From Pseudonocardiaceae bacterium (lineage in GTDB: Bacteria > Actinomycetota > Actinomycetes > Mycobacteriales > Pseudonocardiaceae), in contig WHTH01000007.1 of NCBI GenBank assembly GCA_009377865.1, positions 32,252 to 96,251 of the forward strand: a DNA stretch of 64,000 nt, given 5' to 3'. The number at the start of each line of letters is the position of its first letter. The stretch's first letter is position 1. This document shows positions 54,897 through 63,604 of the stretch, in pieces. A program made the translations under genes and the position numbers. The notes beneath the pieces were generated by a model. The model did not search any database, was not told the DNA's origin, and worked only from the letters and a program-made list of their open reading frames with translations.

Positions 54897-55101
54897 TTCA
54901 TCGTCGAGATACGCCCCTGGCTGGTCTACGTCGGGCAGATGCGCCGCTACGCCCCACGCACACGACCATCCACAGCCGCGCAGGCAGGTGACGAAGGCGT
55001 GCATCAGCCCGGCCGGATTCGCCGCCCAGGTCGCTCACCATGAGCCGACGGGCACGCCAACGGCCTCTTGGGAGCGGTCTCCAACCACTCGACGAAGCGG
55101 G

Positions 55102-55787
55102 ATGATGGACGGCATGGCCGCCGAGGAATGGTCCACCACAGAGCACGTGCTGCGCTATCTCGCCCGGGCGGACGCCTACCCGCACCGCAGCGAAGGCGAG
55201 TCTGTCCTGCTCGAGCAAGTACCCCGTGACGCTCGTCGGATTCTCGACCTGGGCACGGGCAATGGGCGGCTGCTCGCGCTGCTGCGCGCCGATCGTCCCG
55301 ATGCGCTCGGCGTAGGCGTTGACGTGTCTGCGCCCATGCTTGGGACGGCCCGGGAGCGCTTCGCGGGCGACCGGCGCGTCGAGCTGATCAAGCACGATCT
55401 GACCGAGCCGCTGCCGGCGCTCGGGGGCTTCGACACGGTCGTCTCCTCGTTCGCGATCCACCACCTCGAGCACCAGCGAAAGCGGTCGCTCTACGGCGAG
55501 GTCCTCACCTGCTCGAGCCCGGCGGAGTGTTCGCGAACCTCGAGCACGTGGCGTCACCGACACCGCGCCTGCACCTGGCGTTCGTGGCGGCGATCGGCGA
55601 GACTCCGGGGGAGGAAGACCCGTCCGACCGCCTGCTCGACGTCGAGACCCAGCTGGGGTGGCTCCGCGAGCACGGCTTCGAGGACGTCGACTGCTACTGG
55701 AAGTGGCTCGAGATGGCCCTTCTCCTAGGCGTCAAGCCGACCGAGCCGCCGCATACACAGACGGCAGCAGGACAGCTTCAGCCCTAG
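55102..55787 (+). pseudogene. SAM-dependent methyltransferase with a frameshift
   Basis: MDGMAAEEWSTTEHVLRYLA, RRILDLGTGNGRLLALLRAD and [20 protein letters not shown] are in frame 1; after RSLYGEVLT the sequence must gain one base (CACCT at 55506-55510, expected CACCCT) to read [40 protein letters not shown] and on to 55787. Repaired, it is a ~229-residue class I methyltransferase with an SxS-HH post-I motif ([11 protein letters not shown]). Its end overlaps the convergent DinB-like gene by four bases. Confidence 0.75.
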
Positions 55788-56368
55788 CCGGTTTCCTGCG
55801 CCACGCGCTCCAGCCGGTTGCGATAGTTCTCCCACCATGCCTGGTCGCCTGGCGCCAAGTTGTCGTTGTCCTCCCGCAGCCGGGCGGCGCCGTCGATGAG
55901 CTCCCGGACGATATCAACGTGCCCGACGTGCCGATCGGTCTCAGCGATCATGTGTACCAGGATCCGGTGCAGCGTCACCTCGCTCCGATCGCTCGGCCAA
56001 TGTGGCACATGGCCGATCGCATCCAGCGCCAGCGTGTCGATGGTCGCGTCCGAGTGAGCCCACGCCCGCTGGTACAGGTCGACGATCTGCTCGCACGACT
56101 CATCAGCGGTCGCCCACATGTCCGCGTTGGGTTCGGCGTCGTCCGCGAACCAGGGCAGCGGCTCGTCGGACGGCCGTCCGAAGGTGAGGCCGAAGTACCC
56201 CAGCTCAACGCTGGCGACGTGTTTGACGAGCCCCAACAGGTTGGTGCCCGTCGGTGTCAGCGGGCGGCGGACGTCGTACTCTGAGAGCCCCTCAAGCTTC
56301 CACAGCAGTGCCTCGCGAGCGGCCTGCAGGTAACGGTGAAGGTCGGTTTTCGGATCCGATCCGGTCAT
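55784..56368 (-). CDS. DinB-family (DUF664) protein
   Basis: 194 residues, four-helix DinB fold: [40 protein letters not shown] (first metal His), and [20 protein letters not shown] (HxxxH metal ligands). Members bind nickel or zinc and several are thiol-dependent transferases; the exact reaction is unknown. ATG 56368 begins [15 protein letters not shown]. An upstream in-frame ATG at 56392 is possible. Confidence 0.86.
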   Translation of the reverse strand: MTGSDPKTDLHRYLQAAREALLWKLEGLSEYDVRRPLTPTGTNLLGLVKHVASVELGYFGLTFGRPSDEPLPWFADDAEPNADMWATADESCEQIVDLYQRAWAHSDATIDTLALDAIGHVPHWPSDRSEVTLHRILVHMIAETDRHVGHVDIVRELIDGAARLREDNDNLAPGDQAWWENYRNRLERVAQETG

Positions 56369-56427
56369 GCCGAACAGACTGCCACGGGGCACCGACGGCC
56401 CCTGCCGAGATCGTCCACCGCGCCCGG

Positions 56428-56808
56428 TCAGGCGAAGCCGCTGGCGCCAGCCATGGCCAGGTAGAGCTCGGCCAACGCTTCGCCTGCGGGGTCGCCGGGT
56501 GTGGTGGTGACTGGGTTCAGCTCGGCGGTACCGTTGAGAACGGCCCAGCTCGTGAGGTCGGGGCGGGCCACCAGCAGACTGACTTGCGGGTTCCGTGAGG
56601 CATTGCGCGTCATAGCGCGGGTGGCGGTGACACTGATCCGGATGCGGGGGCGGCCTTGGTGCTCATCGGCGGCGAAGGAAACTACCGACTGTTGTGGGCG
56701 CCCGTTGCGACGCAGGGTGGTGAGTATTCCGAGCGGGCGCTGGGCCACGAGTTCGGCGACCGCAGTCGGTAGGGCCCACTCGCCGACGGAGGCGGTGCTG
56801 TCGGTCAT
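56428..56808 (-). CDS. PPOX-type protein, probably C-terminally truncated
   Basis: 126 residues from ATG 56808: LGILTTLRRNGRPQQSVVSF, ISVTATRAMTRNASRNPQVS and LLVARPDLTSWAVLNGTAEL are the PPOX core, but the frame ends AELYLAMAGASGFA, just before the place where relatives have the HPDWDEYR-type closing helix (compare the complete gene at 42716). A short natural variant is possible, but loss of the last ~25 residues is more likely. Confidence 0.7.
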   Translation of the reverse strand: MTDSTASVGEWALPTAVAELVAQRPLGILTTLRRNGRPQQSVVSFAADEHQGRPRIRISVTATRAMTRNASRNPQVSLLVARPDLTSWAVLNGTAELNPVTTTPGDPAGEALAELYLAMAGASGFA

Positions 56809-56947
56809 GTCTGACCTCACCTCGTCCGATGGTGAACTGGGCATGGTCGCTTCTCGAGGACTAACGCGGGGCGACGCGCCGATCGAGCCTGCGCCGGAAC
56901 CCACGTCTGGCCGGGTGTTGCGAGGACCGTCTGAACTCAAGATCCAC

Positions 56948-57286
56948 TTACGGGACGGGATGGCTGTGCTCGGCCGCGGGGATCAGCACGCCTGGATCTC
57001 GGTGACCTGGTCGCCGTCGTCCAGACCCGCCGGTCGTGACGTCGACCCACCGGGCGTCCTGCTCGACGACGACACTGCCGTCGGCCCCGCAGAACCAGCG
57101 CAGCGGCTCGGCCGAGAAACCCGCTCGGATCAGCCACTCGGACAGGACCCGCCGGTCGGCTCGACCGCTTCCACGCGGTCCCACGATCTCAACCGCCTCG
57201 TGCGTCAACTGCTCGAGGCGGAGACCGTTGCGGCGGTTGACCGCGTCCAGCCACTCCTCGACGATCGCCAAGGATCCGATGCTCAT
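56948..57286 (-). CDS. SnoaL/NTF2-like protein, C terminus possibly frameshifted
   Basis: 112 residues: MSIGSLAIVEEWLDAVNRRN, then RLEQLTHEAVEIVGPRGSGR and VLSEWLIRAGFSAEPLRWFC are an NTF2-like cone domain. After DARWVDVTTGG the frame becomes Arg/Pro-rich (SGRRRPGHRD); the adjacent frame reads LDDGDQVTEIQAC, which looks more family-like, so one extra base near 57010 is possible. TAGGGT lies six bases upstream of the ATG, a leaderless start. Confidence 0.6.
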   Translation of the reverse strand: MSIGSLAIVEEWLDAVNRRNGLRLEQLTHEAVEIVGPRGSGRADRRVLSEWLIRAGFSAEPLRWFCGADGSVVVEQDARWVDVTTGGSGRRRPGHRDPGVLIPAAEHSHPVP

Positions 57287-57369
57287 ATCCGGACCCTACA
57301 GACGCCGGGCGCTCGACAGTCTTCCATCGAGGTTCATCGCGGTGGCCGACGTGACAGCGCAGCTGCTGG

Positions 57370-57660
57370 CGGGACGACTGGCAACACGCACCCGGCGGAG
57401 CCGAGGTGTGGCAGCAGCCAGCATCCGCGATCCGCCCGCCCAGGATGCGGTAGAGCCCTACGGTGGACCAGGAGCGGCTCACGTCCCTGACGGGTGGCGG
57501 TGCCGTCAGTCACCGACGTGACGTACTCGCCGTCGCCGACGAGTAGCTCGCCGGGGTGCAGCTGCATTGTGTTGCGCGCCTCGTGCGGGTGGGGTCTCAG
57601 CGGCGCCACGACCTTGTCGTGTGACGACGCCAGGGGTGAGAAATCGCCATGGCCGAAGAC
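57370..57660 (-). pseudogene. Decayed NTF2-like gene
   Basis: Fragments in three shifting frames on the minus strand join into an NTF2-like sequence: SHDKVVAPLRPHPHEARNTM, LLVGDGEYVTSVTDGTATRQ, then TVGLYRILGGRIAD and CWLLPHLGSAG. At least two indels (near 57480 and 57430) are needed and no intact start is clear. It fills the gap between the SnoaL-like gene and the SDR gene. Confidence 0.45.
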
Positions 57661-57698
57661 CGCCAGCATTCTGGGTTGACGCCGACGAGGCTGTGGTC

Positions 57699-58505
57699 AT
57701 GGATCTTCAGCTACAGAACAAGGTCGCCGTCGTCACCGGCGGCAGCAAGGGCATCGGGCTGGCCACCACGCGTACGCTGCACGCAGAGGGCGTCCGAGTG
57801 GTGGTCGCCTCACGCAAGACCACGCCGGAGCTCGACGCGCTTGTCGGCGCGAATCTCATCCACGCCCCGGTCGATCTGATGGACCCGGAGGCGCCCGCGC
57901 AGGTCGTCCACCGCGCGGTGGATGCGTTCGGCAGGCTGGACATCCTGGTGAATAACGCTGGCGGGCCACCGCCCGGGGTGAAGCTGCCGCGCTTCTCGTT
58001 CTTGGCACCCTCCGACGCCGACTGGCAGGCGATGTTCGAGTACAACCTGTTCTCGGTAGTCCGCGCGGTGCGCGCTGCGATCCCGCTGATGCTCGAGCGT
58101 GGCGGCGGCGCGATCGTCAACATCTCCTCCGGACATGCCCGTCGACCCGCGACCATGAACGTCGACTACGGCGCGGCAAAGGCGGGCATGAACAACCTCA
58201 CCAAGGCTCTCTCGGAGGAGTTCGGCCCGCAGGGCATCCGGGTGAACACAGTCTCCCCTGGGCCGGTGCGCACCGCGTGGTGGACCGAGGAAGGCGGCGC
58301 AGCGGACATCCTCGCCGCCAAGATGGGTACCGACCGGGATGCCGTGATGGACAACGCCGCACCGGAGATGATGAACCTGATCACCGGGCGCTTGGTTGAC
58401 CCACAGGAGATCGCCGACGTGGTCGCCCTACTGGCCTCACCGCGTTCGGCGAGCACGACCGGCGCCGACTTCGTGGTCGACGCCGGCTGGCTCAAGGAGT
58501 TGTAG
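57699..58505 (+). CDS. Short-chain dehydrogenase/reductase
   Basis: 268 residues. Cofactor loop VAVVTGGSKGIGLATTRTLH (TGxxxGIG), DILVNNAGGPPP (NNAG), catalytic Ser in IVNISSGHA and Tyr-x3-Lys in VDYGAAKAGMNNL, and NTVSPGPVRTAWW. Absence of an acidic residue after the second strand (VVVASRKTTPE, with Arg-Lys) suggests NADP(H). Ends with SASTTGADFVVDAGW, the classical SDR tail. The substrate is unknown. ATG 57699 (MDLQLQNKVAVVTGG) fits the family. Confidence 0.9.
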   Translation: MDLQLQNKVAVVTGGSKGIGLATTRTLHAEGVRVVVASRKTTPELDALVGANLIHAPVDLMDPEAPAQVVHRAVDAFGRLDILVNNAGGPPPGVKLPRFSFLAPSDADWQAMFEYNLFSVVRAVRAAIPLMLERGGGAIVNISSGHARRPATMNVDYGAAKAGMNNLTKALSEEFGPQGIRVNTVSPGPVRTAWWTEEGGAADILAAKMGTDRDAVMDNAAPEMMNLITGRLVDPQEIADVVALLASPRSASTTGADFVVDAGWLKEL

Positions 58506-58509
58506 GCGT

Positions 58510-59310
58510 TCACCCCTCGGTGACGTAGGGGCTGGAGGCGATCTCGGTGCCGTCGGCGAGTGCGGAGATCTCGAAGTCACCGAACACGTTCGGCGCGGCC
58601 TTGTGCAGCTGGCGCAGGCACTCGATCGCCAGCGCGCGGATCTCGGTGTCGGCGTGCTCGCTGGCGCGCATTGCGATGAAGTGCCGCCACGCCCGGTAGT
58701 TGCCGGTGACCACGATGCGGGTCTCGGTGGCGTTGGGCAACACCGAGCGGGCGGCCTGCCGGGCCTGCTTGCGGCGTAGCGTCGCCGTGGGCTCGTCAGC
58801 GAACCGTCGCTCGAGCCCCGCGAGCAGGTCGGTGTATGCCTGCTGGCCGGCCTCGACTGCGGCGAGGAAACGCTCGTGCAGCTCCGGATCCTCGGCGATC
58901 ACGTCCGGCTCGACCATGCCGGCATCGCGCTCCGGAAAGTAGCGCTGCGACAGCTGCGAGTACGAGAAGTGCCGGTGGCGGATCAGCTCGTGGGTCAGCG
59001 AGCGGGACACCCCCGTCAGGTAGAAGCTCACCGATCCGTGCTCGAGCACCGACAGATGCCCGACCTCGAGGATGTGCCGCAGATAGCCGGCATTGGTCGC
59101 GGTGGCCGGGTTGGGCTTGCGCCAGGACTGGTAGCAGGCCCGCCCGGCGAACTCCGCGAGCCCCTCTCCCCCGTCGGCGTCGGTCGACCACGGCACGTCC
59201 GCGGGGGGATAGAACTCGGTCGTGGCCACGAGCTGCACCCGCAGTCCGACCGTAACGTCTGACTTCCCGGTCTCGAAGTTGGCGGGCTCGGACTTCGCTG
59301 GCTCGGTCAC
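58510..59310 (-). CDS. thyX: FAD-dependent thymidylate synthase ThyX
   Basis: 266 residues. The ThyX signature RHR-x3-S-x4-S-x-RY is exact in [15 protein letters not shown] (~111-125); [20 protein letters not shown] precedes it and [20 protein letters not shown] follows. It methylates dUMP using methylene-tetrahydrofolate and NADPH with FAD. The N terminus is extended by about 25 residues compared with the core. GTG 59310 has GGAGG eight bases upstream. Ends five bases from the convergent SDR gene. Confidence 0.95.
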   Translation of the reverse strand: MTEPAKSEPANFETGKSDVTVGLRVQLVATTEFYPPADVPWSTDADGGEGLAEFAGRACYQSWRKPNPATATNAGYLRHILEVGHLSVLEHGSVSFYLTGVSRSLTHELIRHRHFSYSQLSQRYFPERDAGMVEPDVIAEDPELHERFLAAVEAGQQAYTDLLAGLERRFADEPTATLRRKQARQAARSVLPNATETRIVVTGNYRAWRHFIAMRASEHADTEIRALAIECLRQLHKAAPNVFGDFEISALADGTEIASSPYVTEG

Positions 59311-59427
59311 GGCGACAGCCTCCTCTCCTCGGTGCCAGCAGGGTAGCTGCGGGAGCCTGCGGGATACGCGTCCGGATCGCGCAGACACACCGTCCGGATG
59401 CGCAGACACGCCGGTATGCACCTAGTG

Positions 59428-59471
59428 GCGTCAATATGACGCTTGACTGACGTCAACGTTGCCGTCATTCT
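59428..59471 (+). promoter_or_regulatory. Promoter of the hicB-like gene with two adjoining palindromes
   Basis: TTGACT (59443-59448) and CATTCT (59466-59471) are 17 bases apart, and ATG 59479 follows by seven bases (leaderless). GCGTCA-ATA-TGACGC (59428-59442) is a perfect palindrome ending at the -35, and TGACGTCAACGTTGCCGTCA (59448-59467) is a 20-bp palindrome with one mismatched pair filling the spacer. A repressor bound here would block the promoter. Confidence 0.65.
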
Positions 59472-59478
59472 TGATGTC

Positions 59479-60000
59479 ATGGATCTCACGCCCTACATCA
59501 GCCAGCTGCGGGAGGACCTGACATCCGCCGCATCTGCCGGCGATGAGCAGACCCGTCGCACTGCGGCGGTGCTGGGTGCGGCGCTCGAGCCGGCCGCCCG
59601 CCTGGCGTTCATGAACGCACTGTCGGACCTCGCCGCCGAGGTCACCGCGTCGCTGGACGACCGGGTCGTCGAGGTACGCCTGGACGGGCGCGACGTGCGG
59701 GTGGTGGTGGGTGCCCCGGATGGGACAGGGACGACCCCGCCGCCCGGACCCGACCCCGGGCCGTTCGGCGACGGCGGCGACATCAGCCGGATCACGCTGC
59801 GCCTGCTCGACCAGCTCAAGGGGCAGGCCGAGCACGCCGCCGCGCAACAGGGCGTCTCGCTCAACTCCTGGGTCTCGCAAGCGGTGCAGGGCGCGCTGCG
59901 CGGCGAGCCCCGCGGCGGCTTCCCGCCTGGAAGTGGGTGGCCGCGCGACGACAGCTCGCCACGCGGCCAGCACCGCGTGCAGGGCTGGGTGCAGGGCTAG
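59479..60000 (+). CDS. HicB-like protein with C-terminal ribbon-helix-helix segment
   Basis: 173 residues. Starts MDLTPYISQLREDLTSAASA; the C-terminal third holds ITLRLLDQLKGQAEHAAAQQ and GVSLNSWVSQAVQGALRGEP, the strand-helix-helix pattern of HicB/Arc-type DNA-binding domains, preceded by a Pro/Gly linker. Probably an autoregulatory DNA-binding protein acting on the palindromes in its promoter. It precedes the DUF4097 gene by 35 bases. The last ~30 residues are Gly/Arg/Gln-rich and probably disordered. Confidence 0.75.
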   Translation: MDLTPYISQLREDLTSAASAGDEQTRRTAAVLGAALEPAARLAFMNALSDLAAEVTASLDDRVVEVRLDGRDVRVVVGAPDGTGTTPPPGPDPGPFGDGGDISRITLRLLDQLKGQAEHAAAQQGVSLNSWVSQAVQGALRGEPRGGFPPGSGWPRDDSSPRGQHRVQGWVQG

Positions 60001-60035
60001 TCCGAGTTTGCGGTAGGGCAGGGCTGGAGGAAGCG

Positions 60036-60965
60036 ATGGACACGGAACCGCAGGCCATGGTGCGGCAGCAGGATTTCGACTGCGCCGAGCCGGTGGACGT
60101 CGTCGCCGACGTCGGCGCCGGTCGGTTGGAGCTGCAACTGCTGGAGCCGGCGGCAGCAACCGGCACCATCACGGTGCGAGTGCGACCCGACCAGTTCACC
60201 GAGTCGCCGTTGGGCGCCGGGCTGGCGGGGCTGCTGAGCTGGCTGGGCGAGCAGACGGGTTCCGCGGCTCCCGGGGAGCTGGCGGCGGAGGCAGCCCGGC
60301 TGACCCGGATCGAGTGCGAGGGCAAGCGGCTCACGGTGCAGACACCCAAGGACATGCCGCTGCGCACCGTGCCGTTGTCGATCACCGTGACGGCACCGGC
60401 GAGATCCACGCTGACGGCCCGCGCCGGCTCCGCCGACCTCACCGTCGACGGTCTGGCAGCGCGGGTCGACGCCTCCACCGGCTCGGGGGACGTACGCATG
60501 CAGCGCTGCGAGGGACCCGTCGAGGTACGCACCGGCTCGGGCGACGTGCGGCTCGGCTCGGTCGTCGGGACACTGCGCGCCCGCACCGGCTCGGGAGGCG
60601 TCGACGCCGTCGCTGTCGAAGGCGCGGGCACCGTGCAGACCGGTTCCGGGGACGTGCGGATCGGCGCGGTGTCCGACGACCTCACGGTTCGGACGGGCAG
60701 CGGCGACCTCACCGTCACCGACGCGACAGCCGGCAGTCTCGAGCTGACCACCGGGTCCGGCCAGCTGCGAGTGGGGATCGGCTCCGGCGTGCTCGCCGAG
60801 ATCGACGTCAGCTCCGGTTCCGGTCACGCCCGCAGTGAGCTGCCGGTGGGCGGGTCACCGGGCCGGCCGGACGCGGCGGAGCCCGGTGCGCCACGCAGCG
60901 CGGCCTTGCGGGTGCGGGGCCGCACCGGCTCCGGTGATGCGCTGGTCACCTCGGCCATGTCCTGA
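60036..60965 (+). CDS. DUF4097 (DUF4098-like) solenoid protein
   Basis: 309 residues. The central part repeats TGSGDVR-type units (STGSGDVRMQRC, RTGSGDVRLGSV, RTGSGGVDAVAV, QTGSGDVRIGAV, RTGSGDLTVTDA, TTGSGQLRVGIG) about every 20 residues, the pattern of a right-handed beta-solenoid. No signal peptide or membrane segment, so cytoplasmic. GGAGG five bases before ATG 60036. The partner of the HicB-like gene upstream; function unknown. Confidence 0.85.
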   Translation: MDTEPQAMVRQQDFDCAEPVDVVADVGAGRLELQLLEPAAATGTITVRVRPDQFTESPLGAGLAGLLSWLGEQTGSAAPGELAAEAARLTRIECEGKRLTVQTPKDMPLRTVPLSITVTAPARSTLTARAGSADLTVDGLAARVDASTGSGDVRMQRCEGPVEVRTGSGDVRLGSVVGTLRARTGSGGVDAVAVEGAGTVQTGSGDVRIGAVSDDLTVRTGSGDLTVTDATAGSLELTTGSGQLRVGIGSGVLAEIDVSSGSGHARSELPVGGSPGRPDAAEPGAPRSAALRVRGRTGSGDALVTSAMS

Positions 60966-60981
60966 GCCACGACTCAACCCG

Positions 60982-62217
60982 TCACCGCAGCACCTCGGCC
61001 AGCGGCGCGGCGAGATCGCCTCGCCGCCCGACGGCGACGCCATCGAGCCCCAGCCAGCCCGCCATCTCGCGCAGCGCGCCCGCCAGCGCGCCGGTGACGC
61101 GCCCGTAGTCGGTGCCCGGCTCGGCGAAGGCGCCCGGCACCCGCAGCAGGCCAGCGCCCCGGTCGGCCTTGAGGTCCACCCGGGCCACCAGCGCACCGTC
61201 GAGCAGGAACGGGAAGACGTAGTAGCCGAAGCGCCGCTGCGGCTCGGGGACGTAGATCTCGATGCGGTAGTGGAACCCGAACAGCCGCTCAGTGCGAGCC
61301 CGCGACCAGATCAGCGGGTCGAACGGGCACAGCAACGCGGCCCCGGTGACCCGCCGTGGGGTGCGCGCGTCGGCATGCCGGTAGGCGGTCGACCCCCAGC
61401 TCCGCACCACGACCGGTTCGAGCTCGCCGGCCTCGACCAGCTCGGCGACGGCCTGCTGGCACCGGTCCGGTCCGAGCCGGTAGTAGTCACGCAGGTCCGG
61501 CTCGGTGGCCACCCCCAGCGCGCTGCCGGCCCGCGAGACCAGCGCCCGCGCGGCCTCGTCGGCCGGCACCGGCGTCGCCGCGAGCACCTCCGACGGCAGC
61601 ACCCGCTCGGGCAGGTCGTAGAGCCGCTGGAAGTTGCGGCGGGTGCCGGTGGTCAGCTGCCCGGTGCCGAAGAGCCACTCGCAGATCCGCTTGACCTCCG
61701 AGCGGTTCCACCACACCCCACGCTGGGGCCGCCCGGCCGCTCCCAGCTCGGCCTCGAGCCTTCCGGCACCGACGGGTCCGAGCTCCTTGACCGCCGCGAG
61801 CACATCATCGACGAGCCCTGGCTCGCGCTCGGCAAGCCTCCCGTAGCCGCGCCACCACCCCGCCGGCTTCGCCCCGGACAGCAGCAGCGGCCAGTCCTCG
61901 ACGGGCAGCAGGCACGCCTCGTGCGCCCAGCACTCCACCAGCAGCCGAGGCCGGCGCGCCGACGGTGACCAGGCCGCGTCGTCGAGCAACTGCCGGGGGT
62001 AGGGCCCGAGGCGGGACAGCAGCGGGACGTAGTGCGCCCGTACCGCGACGTTGACCGAGTCGAGCTGCAGCAGCCGGGTCCGCCCCAGCACCCGCTGCAG
62101 GTGCCGCCGGGTGACCTGGCCGGACGGGCTCGGGTCGGCGAAACCCTGCGCGGCCAGCGCGGCCCGGCGCGCGGCCGCAACCCCGATCGTCTGCACGCCT
62201 GCGCATGCTGCCACCAC
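60982..62217 (-). CDS. AlkX/YcaQ-family DNA glycosylase (winged-helix HTH_42)
   Basis: Up to 411 residues. Winged-helix domains with RRHLQRVLGRTRLLQLDSVN, where QLD is the catalytic QxD of the AlkX/YcaQ group (AlkZ has QxQ); WAHEACLLPVEDWPLL, GVWWNRSEVKRICEWLFGTG, and GAALLCPFDPLIWSRARTER then FGFHYRIEIYVPEPQRRFGY are family blocks. Such enzymes unhook alkylated bases and crosslinks. Start is GTG 62217; GTG 62196 (VQTIGVAAARRAAL) is an alternative. Convergent with DUF4097. Confidence 0.88.
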   Translation of the reverse strand: MVAACAGVQTIGVAAARRAALAAQGFADPSPSGQVTRRHLQRVLGRTRLLQLDSVNVAVRAHYVPLLSRLGPYPRQLLDDAAWSPSARRPRLLVECWAHEACLLPVEDWPLLLSGAKPAGWWRGYGRLAEREPGLVDDVLAAVKELGPVGAGRLEAELGAAGRPQRGVWWNRSEVKRICEWLFGTGQLTTGTRRNFQRLYDLPERVLPSEVLAATPVPADEAARALVSRAGSALGVATEPDLRDYYRLGPDRCQQAVAELVEAGELEPVVVRSWGSTAYRHADARTPRRVTGAALLCPFDPLIWSRARTERLFGFHYRIEIYVPEPQRRFGYYVFPFLLDGALVARVDLKADRGAGLLRVPGAFAEPGTDYGRVTGALAGALREMAGWLGLDGVAVGRRGDLAAPLAEVLR

Positions 62218-62266
62218 GCACCGACACCGTCCTGCGCGCCGCGGTACGGCGACTACCGTGCAGCAG

Positions 62267-62830
62267 ATGGCACAGGCAGGGGTCCGGACCGCGACCGCAG
62301 ACGATGTCGCGACCCTGGCGGCACTGCACCGCGAGACCTGGCGGTTCGGCTACGCGGAGCTGCTGCCCCGGGAGGTGCTCGACGGGCTGGACGAGCCCGA
62401 GAATGCGCAGGCCTGGGCAGCTGCCGTCGACGGTGGCGCCACCGTGCTGATCGCGAACGAAGGGGACGCCGACGTCGGGTTCTGCGTCGCGGGGCCCGCC
62501 CCGGCGGAGGAGATCGCCGCAGCCGACGGGACGCCGCCGCCGGACGCCGACAGCGTCGTTCTGATCAGCACCCTGCTCGTGGTGCCCCGGTGGGGTCGCC
62601 GGGGCCACGGCGGGAGGTTGCTCGCGACCGCCTCGGCACAACTGCGCGAAGCCGGTGCGCAGCGGGGCGTCGCCTGGGTCCCCGCGGAGGATCCCGCGTC
62701 GCTGGGGTTATATCGGCGGGCCGGCTGGGAACTCGACAACACCGTCCGGACACTCGACGCCGGCGGGCGCCCGTTGCGCGAGGTGCGCGTCACCGGCCCG
62801 CTGGACCTGCCCCTGTCCGGCACCCCGTGA
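62267..62830 (+). CDS. GNAT-family acetyltransferase
   Basis: 187 residues, one GNAT domain: VRTATADDVATLAALHRETW, VVPRWGRRGHGGRLLATASA (acetyl-CoA loop R-R-G-H-G-G), and PASLGLYRRAGWELDNTVRT. The substrate is unknown. TACCGT ends seven bases before ATG 62267 and no ribosome site exists, so it is probably leaderless and divergent from the AlkX gene. The following 62831-63080 contains no gene I can support. Confidence 0.88.
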   Translation: MAQAGVRTATADDVATLAALHRETWRFGYAELLPREVLDGLDEPENAQAWAAAVDGGATVLIANEGDADVGFCVAGPAPAEEIAAADGTPPPDADSVVLISTLLVVPRWGRRGHGGRLLATASAQLREAGAQRGVAWVPAEDPASLGLYRRAGWELDNTVRTLDAGGRPLREVRVTGPLDLPLSGTP

Positions 62831-63080
62831 CCTTCAGCCACCCGCCACCCCGTTGTCGCGCGATAACGGGTCGGTAGTGCGCTGACCTGGTGTTATGCCC
62901 CCACAGTACGCCTGACCTGGGTAAATGTGTCGCACCGCGCAGCGCTGAAGTTTCACCGCAACGCACCACGGAGCGGCCCGGTCCCCACGGTTTCCCCACG
63001 GGGCGAGGGTGTTGTGGGGTCCGGCCGGTCACCAGGAGCGCTGCGGATGCGGAAGGGGCTCAACCGGTGACCGGCCGGAG

Positions 63081-63308
63081 TCAGGGCGGGTCGCCGCGCC
63101 CGCTGGCCTGCCGCGCCTCGGTGTTGGCGATCTCCTCGCCGATCCACGGCGGGGCCAGCACCGACCTCGCGTAGGCGCGGGCACAGGGCAGGCAGGCATA
63201 CAACGGTGGGCCGCCAGGCCCGGAGTTGGAGAACGGCAGCCCGACCAGCACCCGCTCCTGTTCGCTGAGCGGCGCCTCGCAGCGGCAGCAGGCACGGTCC
63301 ACGGTCAC
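63081..63308 (-). CDS. Small CxxC zinc-ribbon-like protein
   Basis: 75 residues from GTG 63308: MTVDRACCRCEAPLSEQERV, then LYACLPCARAYARSVLAPPW. The two CxxC pairs (CCRC and CLPC) about 30 residues apart suggest a zinc ribbon. Its GTG overlaps the preceding gene's stop (GTGA). Last gene of a three-gene run of small proteins; function unknown. Confidence 0.72.
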   Translation of the reverse strand: MTVDRACCRCEAPLSEQERVLVGLPFSNSGPGGPPLYACLPCARAYARSVLAPPWIGEEIANTEARQASGRGDPP

Positions 63309-63604
63309 CCCGCTGGAAGGTCGAACAGCGCCGCGAGGACATCCTCACAGCGGCCCGAGCGCTGCCAGACCGGACCCGGCAAGACCAGCCCCTCACCATG
63401 GGTGTACTGCCGCAGCGCGACGACCTGATCCTCGGCCATGATCACGACCGCGTCGGTGAAGGTCGATCCCACCCGCACGGCCAGGATGACGTCGATGTCG
63501 CCGTTCCGGTCGCGGACCAGCTCACCGCGCCAGCCGTTATCGGCCGTCAGCCGCCGCAGGTACGGCGTGGCCGCATACGTCGCATACGTCATCGGCTCGA
63601 TCAT
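63305..63604 (-). CDS. Unknown 99-residue protein, middle of a three-gene operon
   Basis: MIEPMTYATYAATPYLRRLT, RGELVRDRNGDIDVILAVRV, TDAVVIMAEDQVVALRQYTH and VLAALFDLPAG: a small alpha/beta protein of no family I recognise. It overlaps the upstream membrane-peptide gene by four bases (ATGA) and the CxxC gene by four (GTGA), so the three are translationally coupled. Confidence 0.72.
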   Translation of the reverse strand: MIEPMTYATYAATPYLRRLTADNGWRGELVRDRNGDIDVILAVRVGSTFTDAVVIMAEDQVVALRQYTHGEGLVLPGPVWQRSGRCEDVLAALFDLPAG

